Shown one piece after another: positions 1 through 10,016 of a stretch of DNA of 64,000 nucleotides. Position 1 is the stretch's first letter. Every line of letters begins with the position of its first letter. The position numbers and the translations under genes were made by a program. Origin of the DNA: Isoetes taiwanensis (lineage: Eukaryota > Streptophyta > Lycopodiopsida > Isoetales > Isoetaceae); assembly GCA_021234155.1 (NCBI GenBank), contig JAJEKV010000001.1, forward strand, positions 2,752,007-2,816,006, given 5' to 3'. The notes under the pieces are model-generated. The model was not told the origin of the DNA. It saw only the letters and a list, made by a program, of their open reading frames with translations, and did not search any database.

Positions 1-500
1 CACGATGCCGGGTGCCTACGTGCTTATGTGAAGAACTTTGGCGGCAGGTCGGTTCATGGAAACAACCCGCCAAGGCTTGGATTGAGGTTAACAAACCTGC
101 TCCAAATGCACGAGAGCAGGTGTTCTCTTGTTCCGCATACAAACTAGTCATCCATTAGATCCCTCAGCCTTGAAGAGGTTACAGTAGCTACTTAACAATG
201 TCGTGGCACTGGAGCAACTCCAGAGGTAAACTAGCTACGCTTTTAAATATGCGTGACTTGTCACTTCTTGTTTGAAATATCTAATTTCGGATACGAGATG
301 CCATGAGACGTGCCATTAGGATGTGCCATTCAAGAAGTTCAAGAAGTTCAATATGAATAGTGCGATATACACATCTCCGACCATGTGACCGACACGGAGG
401 TTCTTGTGCGGGGTTTTGGCTCTGCCATGGCCGACCGTTTGATCGGCCTCGGTCCTTCAAGGTCAACCTCACCTTGCCATATTTTTGCTTGCATGCCCGC
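1..500. other. No recognisable gene
   Basis: AT-rich sequence with no convincing coding region. The short open frames here have no recognisable motif and lie in a sequence that behaves like repeat DNA. Confidence 0.4.
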
Positions 501-739
501 AGTTGTTGTTCATAAGGTCCGCTTCGCCACATGCCATGATCATACTTTAACACTCAAGGAGACATATTTTGCACATTCCATGACATGTATAGTGCGTGTG
601 CAAATTGATTGACTTGCTTCAATTACATGAATTTGTAGTCCATCGTGAGATCATCATCATATGATCGATATAAAGTCGGGCTATTTCAGCCGTGATCATT
701 TCGTGGTGTATTACGATGTAGAATCGGTTTATTCACTTT
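501..739 (+). repeat. Direct duplication, copy 1 (partner 924-1222)
   Basis: This segment and 924-1222 share a long near-identical stretch from AGTTGTTGTTCATAAGGTC to GGTTTATTCACTT. Copy 1 keeps about 15 bases (CGCTTCGCCACATGC) missing from copy 2, and is the empty site for the small LINE insertion in copy 2. Several differences are CG here against CAG or CTG in copy 2 (TTACGATG versus TTACAGATG; TTTCGTGG versus TTTCTGTG). The family is unknown. Confidence 0.85.
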
Positions 740-923
740 GCCGGCAATCAATCCGCCAACTTCGAATCAAGATGAACTTGAAATTATAGGGAATCAAGAT
801 GAGGAAAGTGCCTATACTACACAAATGTGTCTACTGATTGGAGGCTTAGATTCTGGCAATACTTAATAATATTGTCCTTTCGGGCTATGCTTTACACAAG
901 TATGAATCCAATGGTTTTCAAGC

Positions 924-1222
924 AGTTGTTGTTCATAAGGTCTATGATCATACTTTAACATTTAAGAATGAGAATGAGAATGATTTTTTATCGTCCACTG
1001 AGGCCAATCGGCCTATGGGACCCACAAGGAGCGCAGCAAGGAGACATATTTTGCACATTCCATGACATGTATAGTGCGTGTGCAAATTGATTGACTTGCT
1101 TCAATCACATGAATTTGTAGTCCACTGTGAGATTGCATCATATGATCGAATGATAAAGTCAGCCTATTTCAGCTGTGATCATTTCTGTGTGTATTACAGA
1201 TGTAGAATCGGTTTATTCACTT
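924..1222 (+). repeat. Direct duplication, copy 2 (partner 501-739)
   Basis: Second copy of the duplicated segment, in the same orientation and about 420 bp downstream. It is interrupted at 967-1037 by a short LINE 3' end. Outside that insertion it aligns with copy 1 along its length, so the pair gives a filled-site and empty-site comparison. Confidence 0.85.
967..1037 (-). mobile_element. Severely 5'-truncated LINE insertion (3' tail only)
   Basis: Read on the minus strand this is the last 50 or so bases of a LINE 3' UTR (including GGTCCCATAGGCCGATTGG and GTGGACGATAAAAAA) followed by about three ATTCTC units. The same 3' end and tail occur at 12461-12705. Copy 1 of the surrounding duplication lacks these bases, so the insertion boundaries are visible; AAG flanks both sides (964-966 and 1038-1040) as a possible short target duplication. 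Confidence 0.8.
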
Positions 1223-1836
1223 CTGCTTGGAAGAGCAACTCATATAAGGAAAGTAGCCTTCATTGGGGAAGTTGATTGTATTTTGGAATGCACTAATTGC
1301 AGGATATGCATTAGCATGGGATCAGACAATTTAGGCTCTTAAATATCTTAGCACGTGTCATTACTATTTTGTGCCTTACATAGACACTTTAATACGCACG
1401 CTTGTACATTTCATTACAAGGAGGCAACTACAGAAGAAAATCCTATTATTAAAGCTAATAAGTGCAAGAATGACAATATATAGCATGTTAAAGGAGATAT
1501 AGAAGTGAAGTGGTGATGTGCATATGCCCGTGGCATATACCCCTTTGTGCACAGTATAATGGAGCTGATATTCAAAATGTTTGTATTACTATGTTGTCCA
1601 TGCAGTTCCTTGGTAGCAGTAGCAGCTGGCCTACATTATAATCTTCACTTTTACCTCGTTAATTTCTTTAAGTAGTGCACTTTCTTTAAGTAGTTAATTT
1701 CTTTCGTGATTGTTTTTTGCTTCCGTTGGTGTTTCTCTCTCGCAGATCTTACATTACAGTTTTTATTTTCCTTTGAGAGCTTAGTTACAGGTTTGGTTCT
1801 CTGTTTGGTGGAAATTGGTGTCCAATTAGACTTTCA
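1223..1836. other. No recognisable gene
   Basis: AT-rich stretch without a coding signal I can defend; short scattered open frames only. Confidence 0.35.
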
Positions 1837-2005
1837 TTTGACCCATTCCTCATTCCACCCCATTCACTTTTTCTCCTCATTCCACTCCATTCATGGTAAG
1901 TCAAAGATAGTAACTATTGGTTTGACCCATTCCTCATTCCACCCCATTCACTTTTTTCTCCTCATTCCACTCCATTCATGCTAAGTCAAAGATGGTAACT
2001 ATTGG
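1837..2005 (+). repeat. Tandem duplication, 2 x about 84 bp
   Basis: Two adjacent copies of a unit starting TTTGACCCATTCCTCATTCC and ending GTAACTATTGG, with only a few substitutions and one T indel. The pyrimidine-rich sequence carries an open frame that is only a by-product of the repeat. Confidence 0.9.
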
Positions 2006-2344
2006 ATTGATCTCGACAAACATATGTAGTTGTACTACCTTATTTGAATGAAAATATAGCAATGAGATGAATCAAGATCACATCAGTAATAAATACCGTG
2101 GACTCAAAACAGGATTAAAGTGTTTACATGGACCTTATGCAAATTTTTTCAAACGTTGTATCTATGGGTCTTTGCTTAGTTAGCCTGCACATCGGTTTCA
2201 TCGCAAGATATTATTTGGTTTTGAACTCAATTTTACCGTCACTCCACTAGCGTCTAATGCAAGGATATGAGCAGAGAGAGAGAGCCAATTCAAATAGACT
2301 TTAAGACTTTAGTGGTCCTACAACGCCACCTACACGGAATATTC

Positions 2345-2512
2345 GGCATGTTCCAAAATATGTACATCCACCGACAGTAGCGACTGCTTGCGCTTTACGT
2401 GGCATGTACCAAAATATGCACATCCACCGACAGTGGCGGCTGATTGCCCTTTACGTGGCATGTACTAAAATATGCACATCCACCGATAGTAGCGAGGGAT
2501 TGCCCTTTAGGG
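2345..2512 (+). repeat. Tandem repeat, 3 x 56 bp
   Basis: Three consecutive 56-bp units start at 2345, 2401 and 2457, each beginning GGCATGT and containing ACATCCACCGA. Identity is high between units. The function is unknown. Confidence 0.9.
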
Positions 2513-4350
2513 GCAACCCAAAAATGTCAAAGAGATGGACAAGTACACACCATTCCACAAATTTTAATCCAAAATACCAACAATCAGAACAAAACAAACT
2601 GACTAAATAAATTCAATAACAATAAACCACTAAATAAAGGGTACAACAACCGCACAGCCAACTTATCCAAATGCATCAACGGTCACCAAAAATAGAAAAA
2701 CACCTAAAATTTACACGGAGATACCATTGGGCATTGTTCCGACGTTCTTTCCTTGCTGAAAATTTCAAATCTGGGCATCAAAGATTTGGTCACTTGACGA
2801 TAGATCTTTCTATAAATAAACTATCTGGATCGATGTACTTTCAAAAAGAAAAAGGCTGAGAATATAATGCTGCAGGACTTCACATGTAGCCAAAAAGCTA
2901 TGTCTCTAACTGAAAATCACATCCAACTTACTCGGGGCCAGCAAAAAAGAGAATAATGGCTATGGTGAATGTGGCCATAACAGACAGTTTTCCCTTCTCG
3001 ATCTCTCTTGCCTGCCTTGCCTTCTTATTCATCTTTTATTTCTGCTTCAGGCTTGTATAGGCGACATATATTTAAAAGACATAACATGGTATAATGATAC
3101 ACGCTACAACACGTTATTTTTACTCGTCAAGCTATAACCATATACCTTCACAAGATAAGAAAAACTTAAGTACCATGTTTGGCTCTTCTAATAGTTTCTA
3201 GCTTGATCTTTGCTAGGCCACAACCTCTGGCGTGCCTTTTTGCTAGTTATTTTTCTATGCACGATTCCGTAATGCAAGCATACTTCTGCCATCACATAAA
3301 ACTTGCTTTTCCTTTTTTTGTATACAGGCTTGCTTCTCCTTTTATTTTTGTAAACATAATGTCTTTTTAGTAGACATTCCAAGAAGTGTCAAAAAGGCTC
3401 GGTGCTGTAACGTGGACAACACTGACGTGTCATCATGCGTGACAGTCTAAAAAATGCTATGTTTTCTTTTTTCGACAAAATTTTTTCTTACCTCTATTTT
3501 GGCCGCGAAGACAAACTGTTGCTAGAGTTTTTCGTGGCGCGCCGAAGGCGCTCGAGATCTGCAAGCCTCTTGCTTGCATTTTTTGGCTGGCACTATCATT
3601 TTTGTAGTATTCTGAAACTTTTGTGGAGATTTTTTGAATTTCTTGGAGTTTTTTTGCTCAGGTTCGACTGCTTGGACCTCTGCTTGGTTTTTACTCTATT
3701 ACCTAAATTTTCTTATTAACTAACTCGTTTGTAATTCTTGCAAATCAATTGTGTTCTTAGGCGTGGGAAGATCCTGCGGGTTGTTTTTTTGCCGAAGATT
3801 GGTGGGAAGACAATTCTTAGGGCACATTCAGACTTTAGAAGGTAAAAAGTTCGGAGTATTTTAGACGTTAGATTTCTTTTATAGATTTTATGCTTCTGCA
3901 TGTTAATTTTTTGTTCTTGTATATGATCTTAGGGTTCTTAGGTACGCTTTTTGTTTCATATATAGGAAGAACATGGTTCATGGAAGATCATTCGAGATCT
4001 TAGGCGTAAGAGATTTCTGAACACTATAATTCTTTGCAAGAGTCCGACATTGTCTTTACAAGATAAATATTTAACATTCCAAAAACTTATTATTTAAGAC
4101 TTTGTAAGTTCGGTTTTGTAGGTTCAGTCTTGTAAGTAGAAACAGAATTCATGTATATATTTGAATATGCCTTCATTTATTTATTATATGTTTGTATAGG
4201 TTCTTACACATTTTTTTTGTTACATAGGGTGAAGAAACTAGTGCTTGAAGACTATACAGGTCGGATCATGGAATTCCCTCTAATATTTCTTTTGAATGTA
4301 TTATGTTATATGTTTAGAGGTGCTGGGAATGCTGCCTGGAGCTTGCAGGC
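2513..4350. other. Non-coding, upstream of the recombinase pseudogene
   Basis: AT-rich DNA with no defensible gene. The distal part (about 4150-4350) may hold 5' UTR or introns of the downstream recombinase gene, because intron-like T-rich tracts occur there, but no exon could be fixed. Confidence 0.35.
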
Positions 4351-5418
4351 ATGGATTCGACTCCAAGCTCTAATCCAATCTTTGATGTGCACATCTCTCA
4401 AGCTGTTGGCAGTTCTGATATTTCTGTTTTAAGTGATATAACTAACCTGCAGGATGAAGATGCTAGCTTTGAAGCTGAGTTTTCTGAGCAATTACAAAAT
4501 ATCTTGAAGAAGCAGAATGTAATGGGCATCTAAGTGTGCTTGTTTCATGCGAAGCCGAGAAGGAGAATTCTGGAAAACAGCCAGCAGTTTCCTTTTTGGA
4601 ATTAGACAATGATTTGCGGCAAGAAGTTCATAGCGGAGGCATTAGCAAGCCTGAGGCAAAAATGCAATAGGCGAGGAGGCAGTTTGACAGTTGGAGGGTT
4701 CATGTGAATATTCCTGTTGATAAGATAATTGAGGAGCTCGATTTGAAAGAGTTTGCCGGCATGTTAAAGCTGCTTATGCTTCAAGTTGTAAAGCTAGATG
4801 GATCGATGTACCCCCCTAAGGGTAAGTTGACATTATTTAGTTACCTTTTTAATTACATTCTTTAGTTGACATTGACATTCTTTATTTAGTACATTCTTTT
4901 ATTTAGTTACATTGTTTTATTTAGTTACATTCTTTAGTTGACGGTATAGAGGAATTTTCTTTCAATATTAAGTATTCTGTTATGTTCACACGGGCAAGGA
5001 TTGCATGTGTTGCCTCTACGAGGAAGTCAAGGATGACACCAAGGATGTGTAAAAAAGGGAAGGACGCCAACGAACATGCCCTTTTGTCTGATGTCGACCA
5101 TGGAATTCAACATTCCGTTGGTTGCAAAAGAGGCTATTATTTTACTGCATATCCAAGTTTGAGATTAGGGGTCAAGAGGAGTTGGAACGTCTGAAGGTGT
5201 TAGATTTTGAAATAGGAATAGAAAATGGGAAGGAGTTCGTAGAATATAATGACAGGCTCTCAAAGCAGTATATACCAGGAAGAGTCCTTTCGGATGCCGC
5301 TTCATGTTTATGAAGATGACGTGCTTGTGACCTTCAAACAATTTTTCTCCCATTACCTTTACACAACTGCTGATGATGACTAGTTATTCAAGCAAGCAAT
5401 ATTTCACTACGTAAAACG

Positions 5419-5486
5419 GTAAGAATTTGTTTTTTGTATTTCATAGTTGCTTTAACTTTTTAAACTTAACTCTTTAAATTTTGCAG
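5419..5486 (+). other. Probable intron in recombinase pseudogene
   Basis: GTAAG donor and TTTTGCAG acceptor separate the HYVKR and WYNVKHKV parts of the recombinase homology. The interval is 68 bp and T-rich, like the introns of the JAZ gene in this window. Confidence 0.6.
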
Positions 5487-5689
5487 GCATGGTATAATGT
5501 AAAGCATAAGGTTAGTGGCTGAAAGATGTCGCAATGGCTGAAGTATATGATGAAGCTTATAGGAGTTGATGGCTCTTTTAGTGTAAAGAGCAGAAGGACG
5601 ACACTAGTTTCTAGGATGTCATGAGTTGGTGTACCCATTAATAGTGGCATAAAAATTATTGGACATCACAGTGTAGAGGCTGTGCAAAG

Positions 5690-5769
5690 GTAATTATTAT
5701 ATAATTTTTTAATCATGTTTCTTTATTTGTGTAGCTTCCCTAATTAGTTGCATGTTCTGCTATATTTAG
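5690..5769 (+). other. Probable intron in recombinase pseudogene
   Basis: GTAATT donor and TATTTAG acceptor; removal joins CAAAG to GTATGAT and makes the continuous motif GHHSVEAVQRYDKTSD. The intron is phase 2 and 80 bp long, and lies just before the codon of the candidate catalytic tyrosine. Confidence 0.7.
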
Positions 5770-6199
5770 GTATGATAAAACTTCAGATTTGCAAGTGAAG
5801 ATTGCGATGGAGATAGCTTGCAAGTCGTTCGATGCAACTGGATCTAGAAGGATGTTTGATGAGGTTTATAAGGATGAGCTTAATGCGTACGATAAAGGGC
5901 TATTTGAGAAAAATGTTGAAGCTCTACATGGTAATCCTCTATCTTCTATATCTACTTCAATAATTTCTGCTCTAGTGTCAGCTTCTACATCAGTGGTAAA
6001 TGCTGTTAAACAAGTTCAAATAGCTGGTATCGATGTTTTAGGGCCTTTAATATCACATGCAGATCTGCAAGAGAAGAAAGTTGAAGATGATACCTTTTTA
6101 AATGATCATTGGGATGATCTGGAAAAGGTGGTGGCAGCACATCAGTTTAGTAGTATTGTAGGAAAAACATTTCATAACTATGTCTTCAATTTCAAGTGA

Positions 6200-6522
6200 A
6201 GGTGTTTTTTATACTGGATGTTGCTGGATATTACTGGATGTTGCTGGATATTTCTAATACTCTGGCACTGTGATACTTTGATGCATAGATACTTTTGGAT
6301 TTGACATTGTTCACACTATTTGTTAATAGTGTTTTGATATCTGTTTTGTTAATATGATTTAGTGAATTTGATATGCTGAAGATGAGCATGTAGACTGCAT
6401 AACTGAAAATCTAAATTTGTTTCAAGCTTTGAATGATTAAATTTGAATCTGTTTCAAGTTTTGATTATGCTTTGTAATTGAGGAGCTTTATATTTGTATT
6501 ACTGCTTTATGCCAGCTCAGGG
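6200..6522. other. Non-coding 3' flank
   Basis: AT-rich, with a short tandem duplication of TTACTGGATGTTGCTGGATA at about 6215-6255. No gene is visible. Confidence 0.4.
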
Positions 6523-6580
6523 GAGAATAGAATAGAATAGAGTTTTTATCGTCCACGGGGACCAAATGGTGTATGGGACC
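6523..6580 (-). mobile_element. Degenerate LINE 3' end with (ATTCT)n tail
   Basis: On the minus strand, a sequence related to the LINE 3' end at 12647-12700 (GGTCCCATAC, GTGGACGATAAAAAC) is followed by several ATTCT units. The 5' extent of the insertion is unclear. It is more diverged than the copy at 967-1037. Confidence 0.6.
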
Positions 6581-6837
6581 ACGGAGAGGCTCAGACTCAA
6601 CACTTTATGGCCTAGATACCTTTTTATTAGATGGCATTCTACAATGGTTCCATATAGGGTTAATTCTAAATGGTACATAAATAAATTCTAAAATAAGGCA
6701 TGGCCAATAACGGGGCGTCGTGCCAAGAATCGACCAAATATTTCTGGTCTTCAGATTAGAAGAAAAAGGGTCAGATCGTCTCCTATTTTTGCCGAATATG
6801 TATCTCTGATGTGAAGCATTATCCTCCATTCAATTTT

Positions 6838-7255
6838 ACCTTTATCTAACTATGTCGTGCTGCAGGAAAGGCCATTTTCGGAAAAGGGACTGATCCAGTC
6901 CCTTATAAATAACTGTTGTTCTTTCTGTTGTTGTAAGCACCTCGGCGACAGCCTTGAACCCTGTTTTCATGTCTTGCTATTGCTGTGCTTTGATCCTTCC
7001 AAAGCCAAATAATCCTGTATTAAAGTTGAGATAGCAAGATAAAGATTTCTTGGTTGGACCTAAGTCCGGTTGGGAGGCAAATTAGCTCCTGAAGATTAGA
7101 GTGATTGTTCCTGAAGATTAGAGTGATTGTTCATTTTCTGTGGTTTTTAGTTCGTAGATTACCTAAAGACTGGATTAGATTATTTTCTTCTTCTTGATGC
7201 TTAGAATTCAAGGTTATTCTTTTTGTAGTTTGTATCAATTGGTATCAGAGCCAAG
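6838..7255 (+). mobile_element. LTR-element remnant: LTR 3' part plus primer binding site
   Basis: The bases 7240-7252 (TGGTATCAGAGCC) match the standard primer binding site complementary to plant initiator tRNA-Met, here directly after a sequence ending in CA as an LTR should. About 340 bp upstream, at 6903-6910, is a TATAAATA box suited to an LTR promoter. The left LTR boundary is not determined, and no gag or pol reading frame survives downstream. It is probably a Copia-type or other plant LTR element truncated on both sides. Confidence 0.55.
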
Positions 7256-7827
7256 TTTCAAAGCCATTGGAAGCTGTGGGCAAGGCCTGTCGGATTAGAT
7301 ATGGGAAATTACTGTATGCCGGAGCAGTTTAAGCTTATTGGTGCAAGGCTCCCAATGAAAAACTTGTTATGAAGCTATGTCAACTATGATGGCTGCCTTA
7401 ATGGCATTGAAGTGCATGAAATCCTGTTGTATCTGTTGCTTTCCGAACATTCCCATTCTGACCTCCAAGCTCAAGTGCCCAGTTGCCATCTCCACCCCTT
7501 TTTTAGTCCTGTGTAAAAATTAAACTTGCAGCTACCTCAAATTTGACATTCTCATATGTTGTTGATGTTGTATTTCCTGCATCTATTGCAAAGCCCATTC
7601 TGTCTTCATCATTATCATCTAACACATGAATTCACGCCTTCTTCGCTTACATTGAAATGTCAGAGAGTCACCGGTGTCACCGAATCATTGAAATAATTGA
7701 ATCCATAGCTCAGCTGTGGGGCCAATACTAAGAAGTAGCCTAGTACAGATGTAGAGTGTCAACGATAATTAAGTACATCATCAAGTTCATTAGTGGATCT
7801 TGGTGTCGCATTCTCGATATACCAGCA
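7256..7827. other. Non-coding, possibly decayed LTR-element interior
   Basis: Follows the primer binding site but shows no coding frame or motif that I can assign to gag. Confidence 0.3.
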
Positions 7828-7985
7828 ATATGTAGCACAATAACAGGGGGTTACTTTTAGATTTTTATACGCTTTTTCACATGGTTTTTCTATGATTTCG
7901 TTGTTGTATTCGTTGAGGTGTACTAAATAGTATTTCTAGAGTGCACCCTTTATGGGCCGTTGATTTTCGTTGGTTGGAACAATCC
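7828..7985 (+). repeat. Dispersed repeat R1, 5' part
   Basis: Begins ATATGTAGCACAATAACAGG and resembles 40289-40440 over its length (GGGGGTT, TACGCTTTT, TCTAGAGTGCACC, CCGTTGATTTT). A second start of the same repeat lies at 8699. The class is unknown; no coding capacity. Confidence 0.75.
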
Positions 7986-8028
7986 GAGGGTTGTTGTCTT
8001 CCTCTGCATGTGTTTGTGCATGAACATC

Positions 8029-8172
8029 AAGATGTGTATGCATGTGCATGTGCACATGCATGTGCATGTGTGTGCATGTGCATGTTCATGTGCATGTGCA
8101 TGTGTATTGTGCATGTGCAAGTGCAAGCACAAGTGCAAGTGCATGTGCATGTGTACATATGCATGTGTACTT
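8029..8172 (+). repeat. Imperfect (TGCATG)n microsatellite
   Basis: Alternating TGCATG, TGTGCA and GTGCAAG units. It generates Cys/Met/His-rich open frames on both strands that are not genes. Confidence 0.9.
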
Positions 8173-8698
8173 GCCCTCTTGGATTCTTATTGCCGGAGTG
8201 GATTTTACTACCACGAGATGGATTTTTTGCTCACACTTACAAAGGTATTTGGTATTTGTTTTTAATGTTTCTTCGCTTAGCATAATGTTTTCTTTTACAA
8301 GGTATTGGTTTCCCCGATTCTACAATGTAGTGTCTGCAAAATCCCCTTTTGTTTCCTTCATAAGATTTGTTTAGCAGATTCAAGTTTAGGCCCTCTGCTT
8401 GCTTCCAACTCTTGATATTCCTCGGTCTGCGATTGTTCATAGCAAAAGCCCTTTTAGCTTCAATCAACAAACGGATTCTTATGCACACAACAAAGCGGAT
8501 TATTCCACGCCTTTTCCATGTCATGCGATCACCAAACAAAGGGCCACAAGAATGCATTTATATTGTAGGTTTGGAACTTTAATCGAACCATAAGGTGAAT
8601 CATGCATTACCTTTAAGCTAGAGATGGAGCCTCCAAAATCATATGGATTGATAAACAATGGTGTCATTGTGAAAGAGAAATAGTTGTAGCGGAAGTAA

Positions 8699-8936
8699 CA
8701 ATATGTAGCATAATAACAGGGGGTTTTCTTTGTGTTGCAAACTTTATGACTTTCAGAATAATGGGATGAATCTGCTCTATCTTTATGGTAACTTTTACTT
8801 ATGTTCTATTTGTTTTATTGTGATCAAATTCAAAAGCTACAGGTGATGAAAGCCTCAAATGAATTCTAGTTTTTTTCTGGTTTGAATTCTAAAATTTTTG
8901 TCACACCGGGGGGGGAATGTCCCTAAATTTTTTTTA
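8699..8936 (+). repeat. Dispersed repeat R1, internally deleted copy
   Basis: Starts ATATGTAGCATAATAACAGG, like 40289, and then jumps to the R1 3' part (TGCAAACTTTATGACTTTCA through AATTCTAAAATTTTT), which matches 41050-41215. About 760 bp of the longer copy are missing. It adjoins the foldback element at 8937, as R1 at 40289 adjoins a related sequence. Confidence 0.8.
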
Positions 8937-9547
8937 ACATAAACTATTGCCATCCAACATATAAAAATACACTTCAACACATAACAACCAACACATAACA
9001 ACCATTGACATTAACAACCAACACATAACTACCATTGACATTAATTAGACACAACCATTGGGTCCAACACATTTAAATTAAAATCCCCCTTAAACCCCTT
9101 TGGTTTGGGTGCATATTCACACCGGGGTGACGAGGGGCGCTGAGAGCCCCTCATAATTGTATTTTTTGCACGCATTTAAATCAACACCATATAGTATTCC
9201 GCTTGAAATCTTATAGTATTTTGCGAATCTTGTTATATAGTATAGCAAAATTTGTACTTGCATACCCCACAAACGAGGAACTTTACGTACGGTATAGATT
9301 AAGGAATAAGGGGTGAATATGCCTATCCAACAGCTCTCGTTGCCCGGAGTCACCCCCCGTGTGAATATGCACCCAAACCAAAGGGGGTTTAAGGGGGATT
9401 TTAATTTAAATATGTTGGACCCAATGGTTGTGTTAATTAATGTCAATGGTAGTTATGTGTTGGTTGTTAATGTCAATGGTTGTTATGTGTTGGTTGTTAT
9501 GTGTTGGGGGGTGTAATTTTTATATGTTGGATGGCAATAGTTTATGT
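8937..9547. mobile_element. Foldback/MITE-like element with about 190-bp inverted arms
   Basis: The left arm (8937-9125) and right arm (9350-9547) are inverted copies. The outer ends are ACATAAACTATTGCCATCC and its complement, and the inner parts contain TTTGGTTTGGGTGCATATTC and GTGAATATGCACCCAAACC. Inside the arms are repeated CATAACAACC and CATTGACATTAA units. A 220-bp centre separates the arms. No transposase is encoded and I could not fix a target duplication. A related copy lies at 44166-45767. Confidence 0.85.
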
Positions 9548-9627
9548 GAAACGACTACTCATAAACGTCTAAACAGTTTTGCCTAGTTGGTTAAGGGCGT
9601 ATCGATTAGGAACATTACAATCTAGGC

Positions 9628-10016
9628 GTGGAAGCTTATGAAACTTCCATTGACTTGGAGTGCCACCAATTTGTGGTAGTAAAGCCAACAGATTCAGAGA
9701 CCTATCCAGTGTGGTTGGGATACATCAACTCTGACATTTGCAAAAAAGAAAGTAATATTAACTTCAACCATGTGGAGGTGGAATGGTGGTGTCCAGTGCA
9801 TCAGTTGACCAATGTCTTACATAAAGAAAGATATTTAGATTGTTGGACAAAGAAGTGGAGGAGAAATCCTAGTGATCTTGATCTTTGGCTAGACTTCGAA
9901 AGTATATTGTACTCATGGACTCTAAAACTATTCTAGGTAGAAATGTGAGAATTACAATACCTCAAAATGTAAGGAAGAAGCCTATGATATCATTGGGATG
10001 CTTCAAGAAAAGTGAA
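9628..10016 (+). pseudogene. Unrecognised gene fragment, C-terminal piece
   Basis: An open frame from 9628 to 9936 encodes a normal-looking composition with QFVVVKPTDSETYPVWLGYI, FNHVEVEWWCPVHQ and ESILYSW. A frame change near 9930 allows it to continue as GRNVRITIPQNVRKK to a stop near 10016. The hydrophobic/Trp pattern (VxP...YPVWLGYI...VxVEWW) looks like a small beta-barrel domain of the kind found at the ends of some transposon or chromatin proteins, but I do not recognise the family. No intact start or upstream domain is present. It is probably a fragment of a mobile-element gene. Confidence 0.45.

Larger units (their letters stand above)
4351..6199 (+). pseudogene. Crypton-type (DUF3504-like) tyrosine recombinase, intron-containing, broken
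   Basis: The conceptual protein starts at an ATG (4351, MDSTPSSNP). After a frameshift near 4505-4530 it continues with a segment containing RRQFDSWRV, IIEELDLKEF and DGSMYPPK. That pattern matches the core-binding domain of Crypton recombinases and the animal proteins derived from them, which carry a DGxxYPP motif. Further pieces follow: IACVASTRKS (about 5000), EIRGQEELERL with KEFVEYNDRLSKQ (5165-5265, arginine box I), MPLHVYEDD...FKQFFSHYLY (5290-5360), and GHHSVEAVQRYDKTSD across an intron (histidine box and candidate catalytic tyrosine). Likely introns are 4822 to about 4970, 5419-5486 and 5690-5769; the last two have GT/AG ends and keep the frame. The tail ends with TAA or TGA just after FNFK. 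Defects are at least three in-frame stops (TAG near 4670, TAG near 5383, TGA near 5520) and frameshifts. The expected HxxR histidine appears replaced (VKSR). It could be a dead transposon or a decayed domesticated gene. Confidence 0.72.

Noticed and set aside
7941-8374. Cys/Met/His-rich frames on both strands, metallothionein-like at first glance
   Set aside because: Caused by the TGCATG microsatellite; the same pattern appears in all frames.
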